A stretch of DNA of 22,891 nt. Source: an uncultured Eubacteriales bacterium (GTDB lineage: Bacteria; Bacillota; Clostridia; Peptostreptococcales; Anaerovoracaceae). The stretch spans positions 1-22,891 of the forward strand of contig CACXFN010000156.1 in NCBI GenBank assembly GCA_902766915.1, read 5' to 3'. A program made the position numbers and the translations under genes. Below are positions 15,312-22,293 of the stretch, piece by piece; position 1 is the first letter of the stretch; each line of letters begins with the position of its first letter. Under the pieces are notes generated by a model, which did no database searches, had not been told where the DNA came from, and worked only from the letters and a program-made list of their open reading frames with translations.

Positions 15312-16133
15312 CTATTCCTTTTGACTCAGGGCATCCAGGAACCCGCCATACATGGACTCCAGTCTACCTTCATTCAGATTATATAATTCCTTTACTATTC
15401 CGTGGGAGAATACATCTTTGGGTTTCCCCAGGGCTTTTATTCTTCCGTCACTTCCCAAGCAAACTATTCTATCGGATATTTCAAAGGCTATTTCAAGTTC
15501 GTGAACCGACATCAATATCCCCACATTATTATCCCTAGCCAAACTCCTTAGTATGTCGATAAACTTCATCTTATGATAAATATCCAGATATGATGTGGGT
15601 TCATCCAGGAGAAGAAGTTTTGGTTCCTGAGAAATAGCTCGTGCCAGGAGGGCTCTTTGCTTTTGCCCATCGCTAAGATCGTTATAGATTTTATCAGAAA
15701 TACTCTCCAAATCCACTCTGGCAATTGACTTCTCAACAATATCCTTGTCACTTTCCGAGAGTCTACCTAACATATCCGTATAAGGGAATCTTCCCAGGGA
15801 AATCATATCCCTTACGGTCATCTGATCCGTCGACATCCTCTCTGTCATCATTACAGACATATATCTCGACTTCTCATTTAAACCATAATCTTTTTGATTC
15901 CTACCGTCAAAGAAAATACTCCCTGACAGAGCAGGGATGAACCCTGCTATTGTCTTTAGAATAGTAGTCTTTCCTGAGCCATTGGGTCCAATTAGGGATA
16001 CTATTTCTCCAGCCTCCAAATCAAAGTTTATATCTGAAGCAATGGGATGTGCACCATATCCTGCATCGATATTTTCCAGCCTCAGCACCTTGCTATCAAT
16101 TCTTGCATTATTATCTCTCACCTTGCTGTCCAT
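15312..16133 (-). CDS. ABC transporter ATPase, BtuD/FecE type
   Basis: A 273-residue ATPase that would drive uptake of a corrinoid or related metal chelate through the neighbouring permease. It has Walker A GPNGSGKTT (49-57), signature LSDGQKQRALLARA (153-166), Walker B LLLLDEPTSYLD (173-184) and the switch His211 in MSVHE. In the Q-loop region (about 91-100) the usual Gln is not seen; the sequence reads SVMMTER. The ATG shares one base with the permease stop (TAATG), so the two are translationally coupled. Its place in a riboswitch-controlled B12 operon makes cobalamin or cobinamide the likely cargo, but heme- and siderophore-type transporters have the same architecture. Confidence 0.9.
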   Translation of the reverse strand: MDSKVRDNNARIDSKVLRLENIDAGYGAHPIASDINFDLEAGEIVSLIGPNGSGKTTILKTIAGFIPALSGSIFFDGRNQKDYGLNEKSRYMSVMMTERMSTDQMTVRDMISLGRFPYTDMLGRLSESDKDIVEKSIARVDLESISDKIYNDLSDGQKQRALLARAISQEPKLLLLDEPTSYLDIYHKMKFIDILRSLARDNNVGILMSVHELEIAFEISDRIVCLGSDGRIKALGKPKDVFSHGIVKELYNLNEGRLESMYGGFLDALSQKE

Positions 16134-17140
16134 TAGGCCTTTTCCCCTTTCTTCTTCATAAGCATAGCTATAACTATTGGAGCACCAAAGACTGCTGTAA
16201 TAGTGCTTATGCTCATTTCCGTGGGAGCAAAGATATTTCTGGCAATAAGATCACATAATAGGCAGAAAACCGCTCCACCCAGGAATGCTCCCGGAATCAT
16301 CAGGATTGGCTTGGACGATTTAAGAACCAGCTTAATGAGATGGGGCACAGCTATTCCAACAAAAGAAATTGGCCCAGCAAAGGCAGTAACCGTGGCAGCC
16401 AGAATGCTGGAAAGAAGTATTAGCTTTATTCTAAAAGCTTTCATATCAACCCCGACGCTTTTAGCGTAGTTCTCTCCCATTTGAAAGGCAGACATGGATT
16501 TGGACATTAGGAAAGCAAGGGCAGTAGCTATTATCACTACGAGAGCTATGGCTTTTACATTTGTCCATGTGATTCCGGAGAAGCTTCCCATTGACCAATT
16601 ATGTAGATTGACGATATTCGAATCATCTGCAAATGTAACCAGAAACTCTGTTATAGCAGAACATATATAACCTACCATAACTCCACAAACAACCAGAATA
16701 GACATGGTTTTTACCTTGCCAGCGATTAATAGAACAAAACCCATAACCGCTATGGATCCTACAAAAGCTGCAGCTATCATACCCAGTGAATTAATCATTA
16801 ATCCCTTGCTCATGAAGAATATCATCATAACTGCTACAACCAACTTCGCCCCTGAGGATACTCCCAGGATATATGGTCCGGCAATTGGATTTGAAAAGAA
16901 TGTTTGAAGAAGGAATCCTGCAACTGATAAGGCTCCCCCTAACAAAACAGCCGCAATAATACGCGGCATTCTCAAATTCCAAACAATTACACCATCCTGA
17001 CTCGATCTGTCATTTTCAAATATAATGCGAATAATATCCCGGAAATTCATAGAAACACTTCCTGTAGAAATGTTAAGAAGAATCAGGAAAAAAAGTGTAA
17101 TCGTCATTATTAAATATATTGCCAATTGTCTTTTATTCAT
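16133..17140 (-). CDS. ABC transporter permease, BtuC/FecCD type
   Basis: A 335-residue membrane protein of the FecCD family, with about ten hydrophobic segments from residue 6 to 327. Family motifs are RMPRIIAAVLLGGAL (57-71), QTFFSNPIAGPYILGVSSGA (79-98), the cytoplasmic coupling region GENYAKSVGV (222-231), and GPISFVGIAVPHL (256-268). It should form a homodimer channel with the ATPase at 15312-16133 and receive substrate from the lipoprotein at 17151-18320. Start ATG 17140 is ten bases after the lipoprotein stop, with a weak AGAGAA site. Corrinoid as cargo is inferred from the operon. Confidence 0.92.
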   Translation of the reverse strand: MNKRQLAIYLIMTITLFFLILLNISTGSVSMNFRDIIRIIFENDRSSQDGVIVWNLRMPRIIAAVLLGGALSVAGFLLQTFFSNPIAGPYILGVSSGAKLVVAVMMIFFMSKGLMINSLGMIAAAFVGSIAVMGFVLLIAGKVKTMSILVVCGVMVGYICSAITEFLVTFADDSNIVNLHNWSMGSFSGITWTNVKAIALVVIIATALAFLMSKSMSAFQMGENYAKSVGVDMKAFRIKLILLSSILAATVTAFAGPISFVGIAVPHLIKLVLKSSKPILMIPGAFLGGAVFCLLCDLIARNIFAPTEMSISTITAVFGAPIVIAMLMKKKGEKA

Positions 17141-17150
17141 TATCTATTCT

Positions 17151-18320
17151 CTATGTAAGCTTGTGAAAATACTCCAATTCCTGTCCATCGGAAACCTTGT
17201 TATTGATTATTAAGTACAGTTCCTCCATCATCTGGCAAACGCCGGATGACTTTTGGAATACACTCTTATTGGTGCACCATACATTACCCGCCTTCACGGC
17301 TTTAGCTTCGGAGATTTCTCCGAATTTATCCTTTAGGTCATTGAGTGTATATATTTCTCCCTGAATAGCGCTATTGTAAATTAGGTAATCTGAATCCACC
17401 ATATATTCAAAGAAACTCTCCAATTGAATATTTGTGGTGGATAGAGCGTTTTCATCCGGCACCGGAAGTTCAGACATGGCATATTTTCCACCGGCCATAT
17501 ATATCATTTTGGAAATATAATCTCCGGGTTTTCTTACTGTGGCATAGTTATTCGCACTGATAGAAAAAAACGCCACTTCCGGTCTTTTATCATCAGAGAT
17601 GCTCTCGGTTTCACTGATTACGTCCGTAAACCTTTTAGACATTTCATCAAAGAATTGCCCGGCGATTTCCTCCTTATCCAAAAGCAGTCCATAGAGTTTT
17701 ATCCACTCCAATCTCCCCATGGGATGGGATTCATAGCTTGATCTTTCTACCATGACGGGAATTCCAAGGGATTCCAAGGCTTCCTTTACTTCAGGGTTGT
17801 GATAAATCATGGTAGACTCTATGGCCAAATCGCATTCATTATATAGGATGGTTTCGTAATCAGGAGCACTGTATTTTCCTACATATTCAATTTCCCCGGA
17901 GGCAACTTTATTTCTAATTTCCTCAATTCCCCATTCACTCTCTCTGGTTGCTGTCATCTTAACCAGATCGATACTGTCAATGGAATAAATCAAGTCCATG
18001 GCAGATGAAGCTGCCATATAGATTGAATCCAGCGGTTTATAAATCACTGTATACGTATCGATATTATCATTTCCGACTTTTTCCGGTGGTTGCTGACCTT
18101 CGGACAGAACTATATAATTTAATCCATCTTGAATCCGAATAACAGAAAATGCGGAATCCCCGTCTCCATGTTTTTCAATGGAAAACTGGTCCGCATACTC
18201 TAGTTCAACAAGATTCTCTCCGGTTTGATTCACCCCGGATAAGTCGGAGGATCCTCCTCTGCAACCGCCCAATACAGCGCAGAGGAGGATCACGAAAAAG
18301 AATGAAAAGACTTTTCTCAT
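17151..18320 (-). CDS. ABC transporter substrate-binding lipoprotein, BtuF/FecB type
   Basis: A 389-residue lipoprotein: basic start MRK, hydrophobic stretch, lipobox LGGC with Cys20, then a flexible Gly/Ser-rich region. The rest fits the class III (helix-backbone) binding-protein family: YADQFSIEKHGD near the mature N-terminus, PLDSIYMAASSAMDLIYS, ESTMIYHNPEVKEALESLGIPV and the C-terminal GNVWCTNKSVFQKSSG region. It sits outside the membrane and passes ligand to the permease at 16133-17140. The ATG has no good ribosome site and starts 11 bases after the preceding lipoprotein stop, so it may depend on coupling. The mature protein has two Cys near the C-terminus, which could form a disulfide. 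Ligand is probably a corrinoid, by context only. Confidence 0.88.
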   Translation of the reverse strand: MRKVFSFFFVILLCAVLGGCRGGSSDLSGVNQTGENLVELEYADQFSIEKHGDGDSAFSVIRIQDGLNYIVLSEGQQPPEKVGNDNIDTYTVIYKPLDSIYMAASSAMDLIYSIDSIDLVKMTATRESEWGIEEIRNKVASGEIEYVGKYSAPDYETILYNECDLAIESTMIYHNPEVKEALESLGIPVMVERSSYESHPMGRLEWIKLYGLLLDKEEIAGQFFDEMSKRFTDVISETESISDDKRPEVAFFSISANNYATVRKPGDYISKMIYMAGGKYAMSELPVPDENALSTTNIQLESFFEYMVDSDYLIYNSAIQGEIYTLNDLKDKFGEISEAKAVKAGNVWCTNKSVFQKSSGVCQMMEELYLIINNKVSDGQELEYFHKLT

Positions 18321-18331
18321 GTAATTATTAT

Positions 18332-19318
18332 TTACTTAATGGTCGAAGAATCAAATATCAATGTATAAGCAATCTCGTGTGGTTCGCTCATGGCAACGGT
18401 ATCACCGATAATCGGCATTGCTCTGTCAAATACCTTGATAGGTATTTCATACACTGAATTACCCTCCGTATTAATTGGGAGATATTTTTCACCTTCTACA
18501 ACCATATAATCGTAGTTTGGACTACTCCATGTTATGGTTGCGATGCATTCGTCACCATTTACAACTATCTTTGTTGGTGATTCCACGGTGGTTCTTCCGG
18601 TTCCTCCATTTAGACTTACCTCCACCATATACTCTCCATCTTCCAATCCAAGCTTCGCTGGTGTGGTTATGAGATCATCTTTAAAGGCTTCGAAAGGAAG
18701 TGAATCACTTCTAAATAAAATGGTTCTGTCATACCATTTTTCCTTTTTGTTTGAAAAGGCCGTGCAGGGAACACCTTCATCAAGTGCTTCAACCGGTACG
18801 GTATAGGTATGAGCCCCTTCAGAATTCTCCACATACGGAATGTATTGATCCTCTGATGCTCCTACAGCCTCTTCTCCGGTCCCCATGAATAGATATCTAT
18901 ATCCCTTACCGCCCATAGTCATAACAGCGGTCATTTCATCACCGGAAACATTGAGTTCAGCACTTTCGATTTTAAACATGCTGGAACTACTGGAAACGGT
19001 AATGGGATAGGTTCCCTCTTTCAGGCTGTCAGCATGGATAGGAACCATCCACTCCTCTACAACCTCTTCCACTTCAACCATATCATCTTTCGATGCTACG
19101 GCAGACTCTTCTGATGATTCCTCTTTTTTGTCGGTCTCCTCTTTCTGAGTCTCCTCTGTCTTAGCCTCTTCTTTATCCGTTTCCTCTTTCTGAGTCTCCT
19201 CTTTCTGAGTTTCCTGTGGATCTGCCTGGGGCTGCGAATTATTCTTAGATCCACAGCCCATAGCAAATATCATTATTGTTATTATAAGGGAGACGATTAA
19301 TACTATTTTCTTTTTCAT
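18332..19318 (-). CDS. Lipoprotein of unknown function with acidic tether and duplicated beta-rich domain
   Basis: I do not recognise a named family. The 328-residue protein has a lipoprotein signal (KKK, hydrophobic core, lipobox FAMGC with Cys22), then a charged low-complexity linker built from KEET-like repeats (about 36-72). Two similar domains of about 100 residues follow (98-203 and 224-323). Both share a start L-x-(E/D)-G-x-Y, an NVSGDEMTAVMT / VVNGDECIATIT strand, a Y-x-Y motif (YRY 140-142, YDY 269-271), a YIPY / YLPI segment and a closing TILF / TLIF strand. They look like beta-sandwich ligand-binding modules. The position between CbiK and the BtuF-like protein in a B12-riboswitch operon suggests capture or hand-over of a corrinoid, cobalt or tetrapyrrole at the cell surface. 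Ribosome site is weak (AGGG). Confidence 0.85.
   Translation of the reverse strand: MKKKIVLIVSLIITIMIFAMGCGSKNNSQPQADPQETQKEETQKEETDKEEAKTEETQKEETDKKEESSEESAVASKDDMVEVEEVVEEWMVPIHADSLKEGTYPITVSSSSSMFKIESAELNVSGDEMTAVMTMGGKGYRYLFMGTGEEAVGASEDQYIPYVENSEGAHTYTVPVEALDEGVPCTAFSNKKEKWYDRTILFRSDSLPFEAFKDDLITTPAKLGLEDGEYMVEVSLNGGTGRTTVESPTKIVVNGDECIATITWSSPNYDYMVVEGEKYLPINTEGNSVYEIPIKVFDRAMPIIGDTVAMSEPHEIAYTLIFDSSTIK
19115..19213 (-). repeat. Repeat encoding a KEET-rich linker
   Basis: This part of the lipoprotein gene is built from imperfect short repeats coding for (Q/D)KEET and similar units. The product is a charged, probably extended tether between the lipid anchor and the first folded domain. 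Such DNA can change length by slippage in steps of 15 bp or so without breaking the frame. Confidence 0.7.
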
Positions 19319-19364
19319 TATTGCTAAGCCCTATTTATTCCTTGTCACTAATTAATATTTGGGC

Positions 19365-20405
19365 TTACAGAGTGTTCACTGCATCCTGTGCATGAGCTAC
19401 ATAGATGTCACGAACAGCCTGGATTTCACCTAATCCCTTAAGTACACAAGTTACTTCAAAGCCCTCTTTTTCCATAATGGATTTCCAGGAATCTTCCTCA
19501 TCACCGGCCATATCATTGTTAGCGTGATCTCCAGCAACAACCATAAGTGGCTGCAAAACAACCTTCTTATATCCGCCATCCTTAACCATTCCAATTACAT
19601 CATCAATAGTTGGAGCAGCTTCTACTGTACCGATAAAGATATTGTTATATCCAAGGCCCTTAAGTGTTTCCTGCATCTTTCCATATACGGCATTGGAATC
19701 AGCTTCTGTACCATGACCCATGAAGCAGATTGCGGTTTCACCGTCATCATAGGACTTAGTATCTTCATAAATAGCCTTAGCTACTGCATCAAAATCAGCA
19801 TCTGAATCCAAGAGAGGCTTACTGATAACAACCTTTTCAAAAGCATCGGACTTTCCTGCAATTTCATCAACAACATCGTTGTATTCAAATCCGGACATCA
19901 AATGTGTAGGCACAACAACCAGAGTCTTCACTCCATTTGCCTCAGCTCTATCAAGAGCCTGTGTCATGTTATCAATAGCAACATTATCTCTTCTCATAAT
20001 GTGGTCGATAACTATCTGTGCTGTGAAGCCACGTCTCACTGCATAGTCAGGGAATGCTTTTTCCAAATCACTCTCAATTGCACCGATTGTTAATCTTCTG
20101 TTGTCATTGAAGCTTGTACCAAAGCTGGAAACGAGCATTTCTGCTTCACCGATTTCATCACCATTTCTGGGATTATCTAATGATGCATCACCTGTGGTAT
20201 AGTCCTCTTCCTCTTCTTCTGCAGCTTCTTCCTCAGTAGCTTCTTCTTCGGTAGCCTCTTCCTCAGCAGCCTCTTCCTCAGCAGCTTCTTCTACCTTTTC
20301 TTCTTCCTTCGGTTCTTCTGCAGTTTCTTTCTTGCTGCATGCTGTCATAAATACCAGTGACAATGTCAGCATCATTGCAATTGCGATAATTAGTTTCTTC
20401 TTCAT
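19365..20405 (-). CDS. cbiK: Sirohydrochlorin cobaltochelatase CbiK, lipoprotein form
   Basis: A 346-residue CbiK, which inserts Co2+ into sirohydrochlorin at the start of the anaerobic B12 pathway. The catalytic part (about 88-346) has MLVSSFGTSFNDNR (90-103), VVPTHLMSG with His168, CFMGHGTEADS with His231, GTVEAAPT with Glu262, and MVVAGDHANNDM with His294; these match the known metal-binding His and Glu of CbiK. Unlike cytoplasmic CbiK, it starts with a lipoprotein signal (MKKK, hydrophobic core, lipobox FMTAC with Cys23) and an Ala/Glu-rich tether (about 27-68). Desulfovibrio has a related exported form, CbiKP. The ATG at 20405 has a strong AAAGGAG site; the frame stays open to 20570 but that part lies in the riboswitch leader. 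First gene of the operon; no other chelatase is seen. Confidence 0.93.
   Translation of the reverse strand: MKKKLIIAIAMMLTLSLVFMTACSKKETAEEPKEEEKVEEAAEEEAAEEEATEEEATEEEAAEEEEEDYTTGDASLDNPRNGDEIGEAEMLVSSFGTSFNDNRRLTIGAIESDLEKAFPDYAVRRGFTAQIVIDHIMRRDNVAIDNMTQALDRAEANGVKTLVVVPTHLMSGFEYNDVVDEIAGKSDAFEKVVISKPLLDSDADFDAVAKAIYEDTKSYDDGETAICFMGHGTEADSNAVYGKMQETLKGLGYNNIFIGTVEAAPTIDDVIGMVKDGGYKKVVLQPLMVVAGDHANNDMAGDEEDSWKSIMEKEGFEVTCVLKGLGEIQAVRDIYVAHAQDAVNTL
20202..20300 (-). repeat. Repeat encoding the Glu/Ala-rich tether of CbiK
   Basis: Imperfect short repeats code for EEEAAEEEATEEEATEEE-like sequence. The peptide is strongly acidic and probably helical or extended. It separates the lipid anchor from the chelatase domain. 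Confidence 0.75.
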
Positions 20406-20476
20406 TTTGTTTCTCCTTTCAACTTTCTTGTCACCTGAATGAGGCTGCTTATCCAAATCTAACCCCAGGTTTAGGA

Positions 20477-20535
20477 AACAAAAAAGTCTTTTTGTTCTAG
20501 CGGCCTTAAATGAAACCACCACAACAAAAAGACTT
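20477..20535 (-). terminator. Riboswitch-controlled intrinsic terminator
   Basis: On the minus strand AAGTCTTTTTGTT (20523-20535) pairs perfectly with AACAAAAAGACTT (20484-20496), a 13-bp stem with a 26-base loop, followed by TTTTGTTT. It lies between the cobalamin aptamer and the cbiK ribosome site, so it is the expression platform. The loop carries GGTTTC and TTAAGG, which are complementary to two parts of the B12 box region. Confidence 0.9.
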
Positions 20536-20568
20536 GTTTTATCTGTACAATCAATTCCTCGTGATTTC

Positions 20569-20587
20569 ATGCAAGCGGTCGCTGCAT
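20569..20587 (-). other. Hairpin between aptamer and terminator
   Basis: On the minus strand ATGCA/TGCAT plus GC/GC can form a stem around GACC, with one bulged T. It directly follows P1 of the riboswitch. It could be a spacer or a partner in a kissing-loop contact of the aptamer, which cannot be decided here. Confidence 0.45.
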
Positions 20588-20597
20588 ACGTACATTG

Positions 20598-20793
20598 GCA
20601 AACGGCAGGTTTCCTGACTTAAGGTTCATCGCTTTCCATCGCCTTCCCGGATTTCTCCAGTGACCAGTACTTAAATGGACTTTCCATTCCGCACTTTGAT
20701 GAATTGCTCTCCTATCACAGTGACGAGATCGTACAGGATTTTAACCTGTTTCCCTTTTACCCTTGTCTCAAATAGAGGCAAGGCACCGTTTAC
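20598..20793 (-). promoter_or_regulatory. Cobalamin riboswitch (aptamer)
   Basis: The minus strand has the conserved elements of the cobalamin riboswitch in order: GGTGCC at the 5' side, AAAAGGGAAACAGGTTAAAA, TCACTGTGATAGGAG, TGGTCACTGGAGAAATCCGG, GGGAAGG, and the B12 box AAGTCAGGAAACCTGCC (20604-20620). The outer stem P1 forms between AAACGG (20786-20791) and CCGTTT (20600-20605) and extends by two more pairs. With the downstream terminator it should turn off cbiK and the following genes when adenosyl- or another cobalamin is abundant. Which cobalamin form it prefers cannot be read from the sequence. Confidence 0.96.
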
Positions 20794-20809
20794 ATATTAA
20801 ATTTTACAA

Positions 20810-20825
20810 GGGAATCAATGTTCCC
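20810..20825 (-). other. Hairpin near the 5' end of the riboswitch transcript
   Basis: GGGAA-CATTGA-TTCCC (minus strand) forms a perfect 5-bp stem a few bases after the predicted transcript start and before the aptamer. It may protect the 5' end of the mRNA. Confidence 0.5.
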
Positions 20826-20836
20826 TACTTAGCTTG

Positions 20837-20865
20837 ATTCTATCACTAACCGATAATTCTTTCAA
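20837..20865 (-). promoter_or_regulatory. Promoter of the B12 operon
   Basis: On the minus strand TTGAAA (20860-20865) and TAGAAT (20837-20842) are separated by exactly 17 bp, and TGA before the -10 gives an extended -10 element. Transcription would start near 20830, about 40 bases before the aptamer. The rest of the gap to 20922 contains AT-rich inverted repeats (for example AAGCAT/ATGCTT) after the upstream gene, but no convincing terminator. Confidence 0.8.
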
Positions 20866-20922
20866 CCCCCTACACAAAAGAATAATAATTCAGAAATCAA
20901 GCATTATTATCAATTATGCTTA

Positions 20923-22227
20923 TCAATTATGTTTATCGATCATCATGCCAATTATGGTTGCATCCGTTTCTCGCATTCCGACAGAGGCAAGGGTTCCAAT
21001 ATTTTTGATGGTGTTTTCCACACCCTTTACAACTATGCCATCGCCACCATAGAACTGGCTTCCATTCTCCCACATCTTTACTCCCAGTAGCCCTGCTTCC
21101 ACAGCAGATGCAATCTTAGCCGCACAACTCGCCTTGGCACCATCGCAGATCATACCGGAAGCTATAGCAATTGAATTTACTATAGTGTGAGCTACATCTC
21201 TATATTTACCGCCTTGCAAATAAGCTATGCCTGCACCTGCGCCACATCCTGCAGCAGTGGCACCGCAATATGCGGAAAGCCTTCCAATTCCTGTTTTTAG
21301 ATGAATTGTGGTTAGGTTTGAAACGGCGAGAGCTCTAAAAAGCTCCTCCTCCGTCGCCTTCATATCTTCAGCATATATTATTACAGGGAGGGATGATGTC
21401 ATCCCTTGGTTACCACTTCCTGAATTTATTACAACCGGAAGTTCACATCCGCTCATGCGCGCGTCAGAACCCGCTGCAGCATAAGCCTTGGCTCTGTTAT
21501 ACACCTCATTACCATAGGCTTTCAGGAGAATAGAGCCTATATTCGCTCCCCAGTCTCCTCTGAGGCCTTCTTCCGCAATGGCCATATTATAGTCTATCTG
21601 ACGCTGGAGCACTTCACGAACATCCTCTATATTCATATTGTCTGCAAACTCCACAATCTCTTCTACAGATAGAATACTTCTGTCTGTACCCATATCTGTC
21701 TGCTCCTGGAATGTTTCCATTAGAAGCGTTTCACCGTTCTTTTGAATCTTAACCACATTGGTATGATGTCCGATTATCTCAACAACGGCTTCATTCACAG
21801 TTTCGCCCTGGTTCACTACCTCAGAATCCGATGATTTTTTCTCCGCAATTACTTCAATATCGAAGATAAAATCTCTGGGGCTTCGTTCCACCTCTATTTC
21901 CACAGAGTGAAGATAATTTGAAATCTCAGTCACATCATCTTCCGTGATTTTAGCCAGCACCTGGAGTTCTGCCAACGCATCGCCTGCTACAATACCGGCA
22001 GCGGTAGCAGCCTCTATACCCTTTAGTCCTCCGGTATTGGGGACAACTACGCTCTTAACATTCTTGATTATATTTGCACTGGCATAAACCTTAACCTTGT
22101 CCGGAATCTCACCCAGTGTTTTTCTTGCAAGTGCCGCACAATAGGCAACGGCGATGGGTTCAGTACAACCCATCGCCGGAACCAATTCCTCTTTAAGTAT
22201 ATCAATGTATTCTTTGTAATGCTTCAT
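20923..22227 (-). CDS. L-cysteine desulfidase / iron-sulfur L-serine dehydratase alpha-like protein
   Basis: A 434-residue protein of the UPF0597/CdsB family, related to the alpha chain of iron-sulfur serine dehydratases. It is expected to break L-cysteine (or L-serine) into pyruvate, ammonia and sulfide (or water) with a [4Fe-4S] cluster. PAMGCTEP near the N-terminus gives the catalytic-type Cys21. C321 (YCGAT), C361 (ICDGAK) and C368 (SCAAK) have spacings of 40 and 7, matching, as I recall, the cluster ligands of the Methanocaldococcus enzyme. NSGSGNQGMTSSLPV and ENGSQFYGGDGIV are further family motifs. ATG 22227 has AAGGA upstream. It lies before the B12 operon on the same strand, with a new promoter between. 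Cysteine versus serine use cannot be decided. Confidence 0.9.
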   Translation of the reverse strand: MKHYKEYIDILKEELVPAMGCTEPIAVAYCAALARKTLGEIPDKVKVYASANIIKNVKSVVVPNTGGLKGIEAATAAGIVAGDALAELQVLAKITEDDVTEISNYLHSVEIEVERSPRDFIFDIEVIAEKKSSDSEVVNQGETVNEAVVEIIGHHTNVVKIQKNGETLLMETFQEQTDMGTDRSILSVEEIVEFADNMNIEDVREVLQRQIDYNMAIAEEGLRGDWGANIGSILLKAYGNEVYNRAKAYAAAGSDARMSGCELPVVINSGSGNQGMTSSLPVIIYAEDMKATEEELFRALAVSNLTTIHLKTGIGRLSAYCGATAAGCGAGAGIAYLQGGKYRDVAHTIVNSIAIASGMICDGAKASCAAKIASAVEAGLLGVKMWENGSQFYGGDGIVVKGVENTIKNIGTLASVGMRETDATIIGMMIDKHN

Positions 22228-22293
22228 AATTGATCCTTATTCATCTAAAGATTAGTTTTCGTTGTTACTTATCAAAAGGAATTAATTATTCAA

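Noticed and set aside
16133..18320. Siderophore or heme importer assigned outright
   Set aside because: The families overlap, but the cobalamin riboswitch and the surrounding B12 genes favour a corrinoid or a cobalt-related substrate; substrate left as inferred.
18149..18457. Open frame of 102 codons on the plus strand opposite the two lipoproteins
   Set aside because: No recognisable domain or start signal; it is a shadow of the minus-strand genes.
20406..20570. A 55-codon N-terminal extension of CbiK
   Set aside because: The extension covers the riboswitch terminator and its repeat-rich arms, whereas MKKK at 20405 starts a textbook lipoprotein signal with AAAGGAG upstream.
20880..20922. 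Terminator after the cysteine desulfidase gene
   Set aside because: AAGCAT/ATGCTT and AATAAT/ATTATT can pair, but the stems are short, AT-rich and have no clean U-tract, so it is not listed as a feature.
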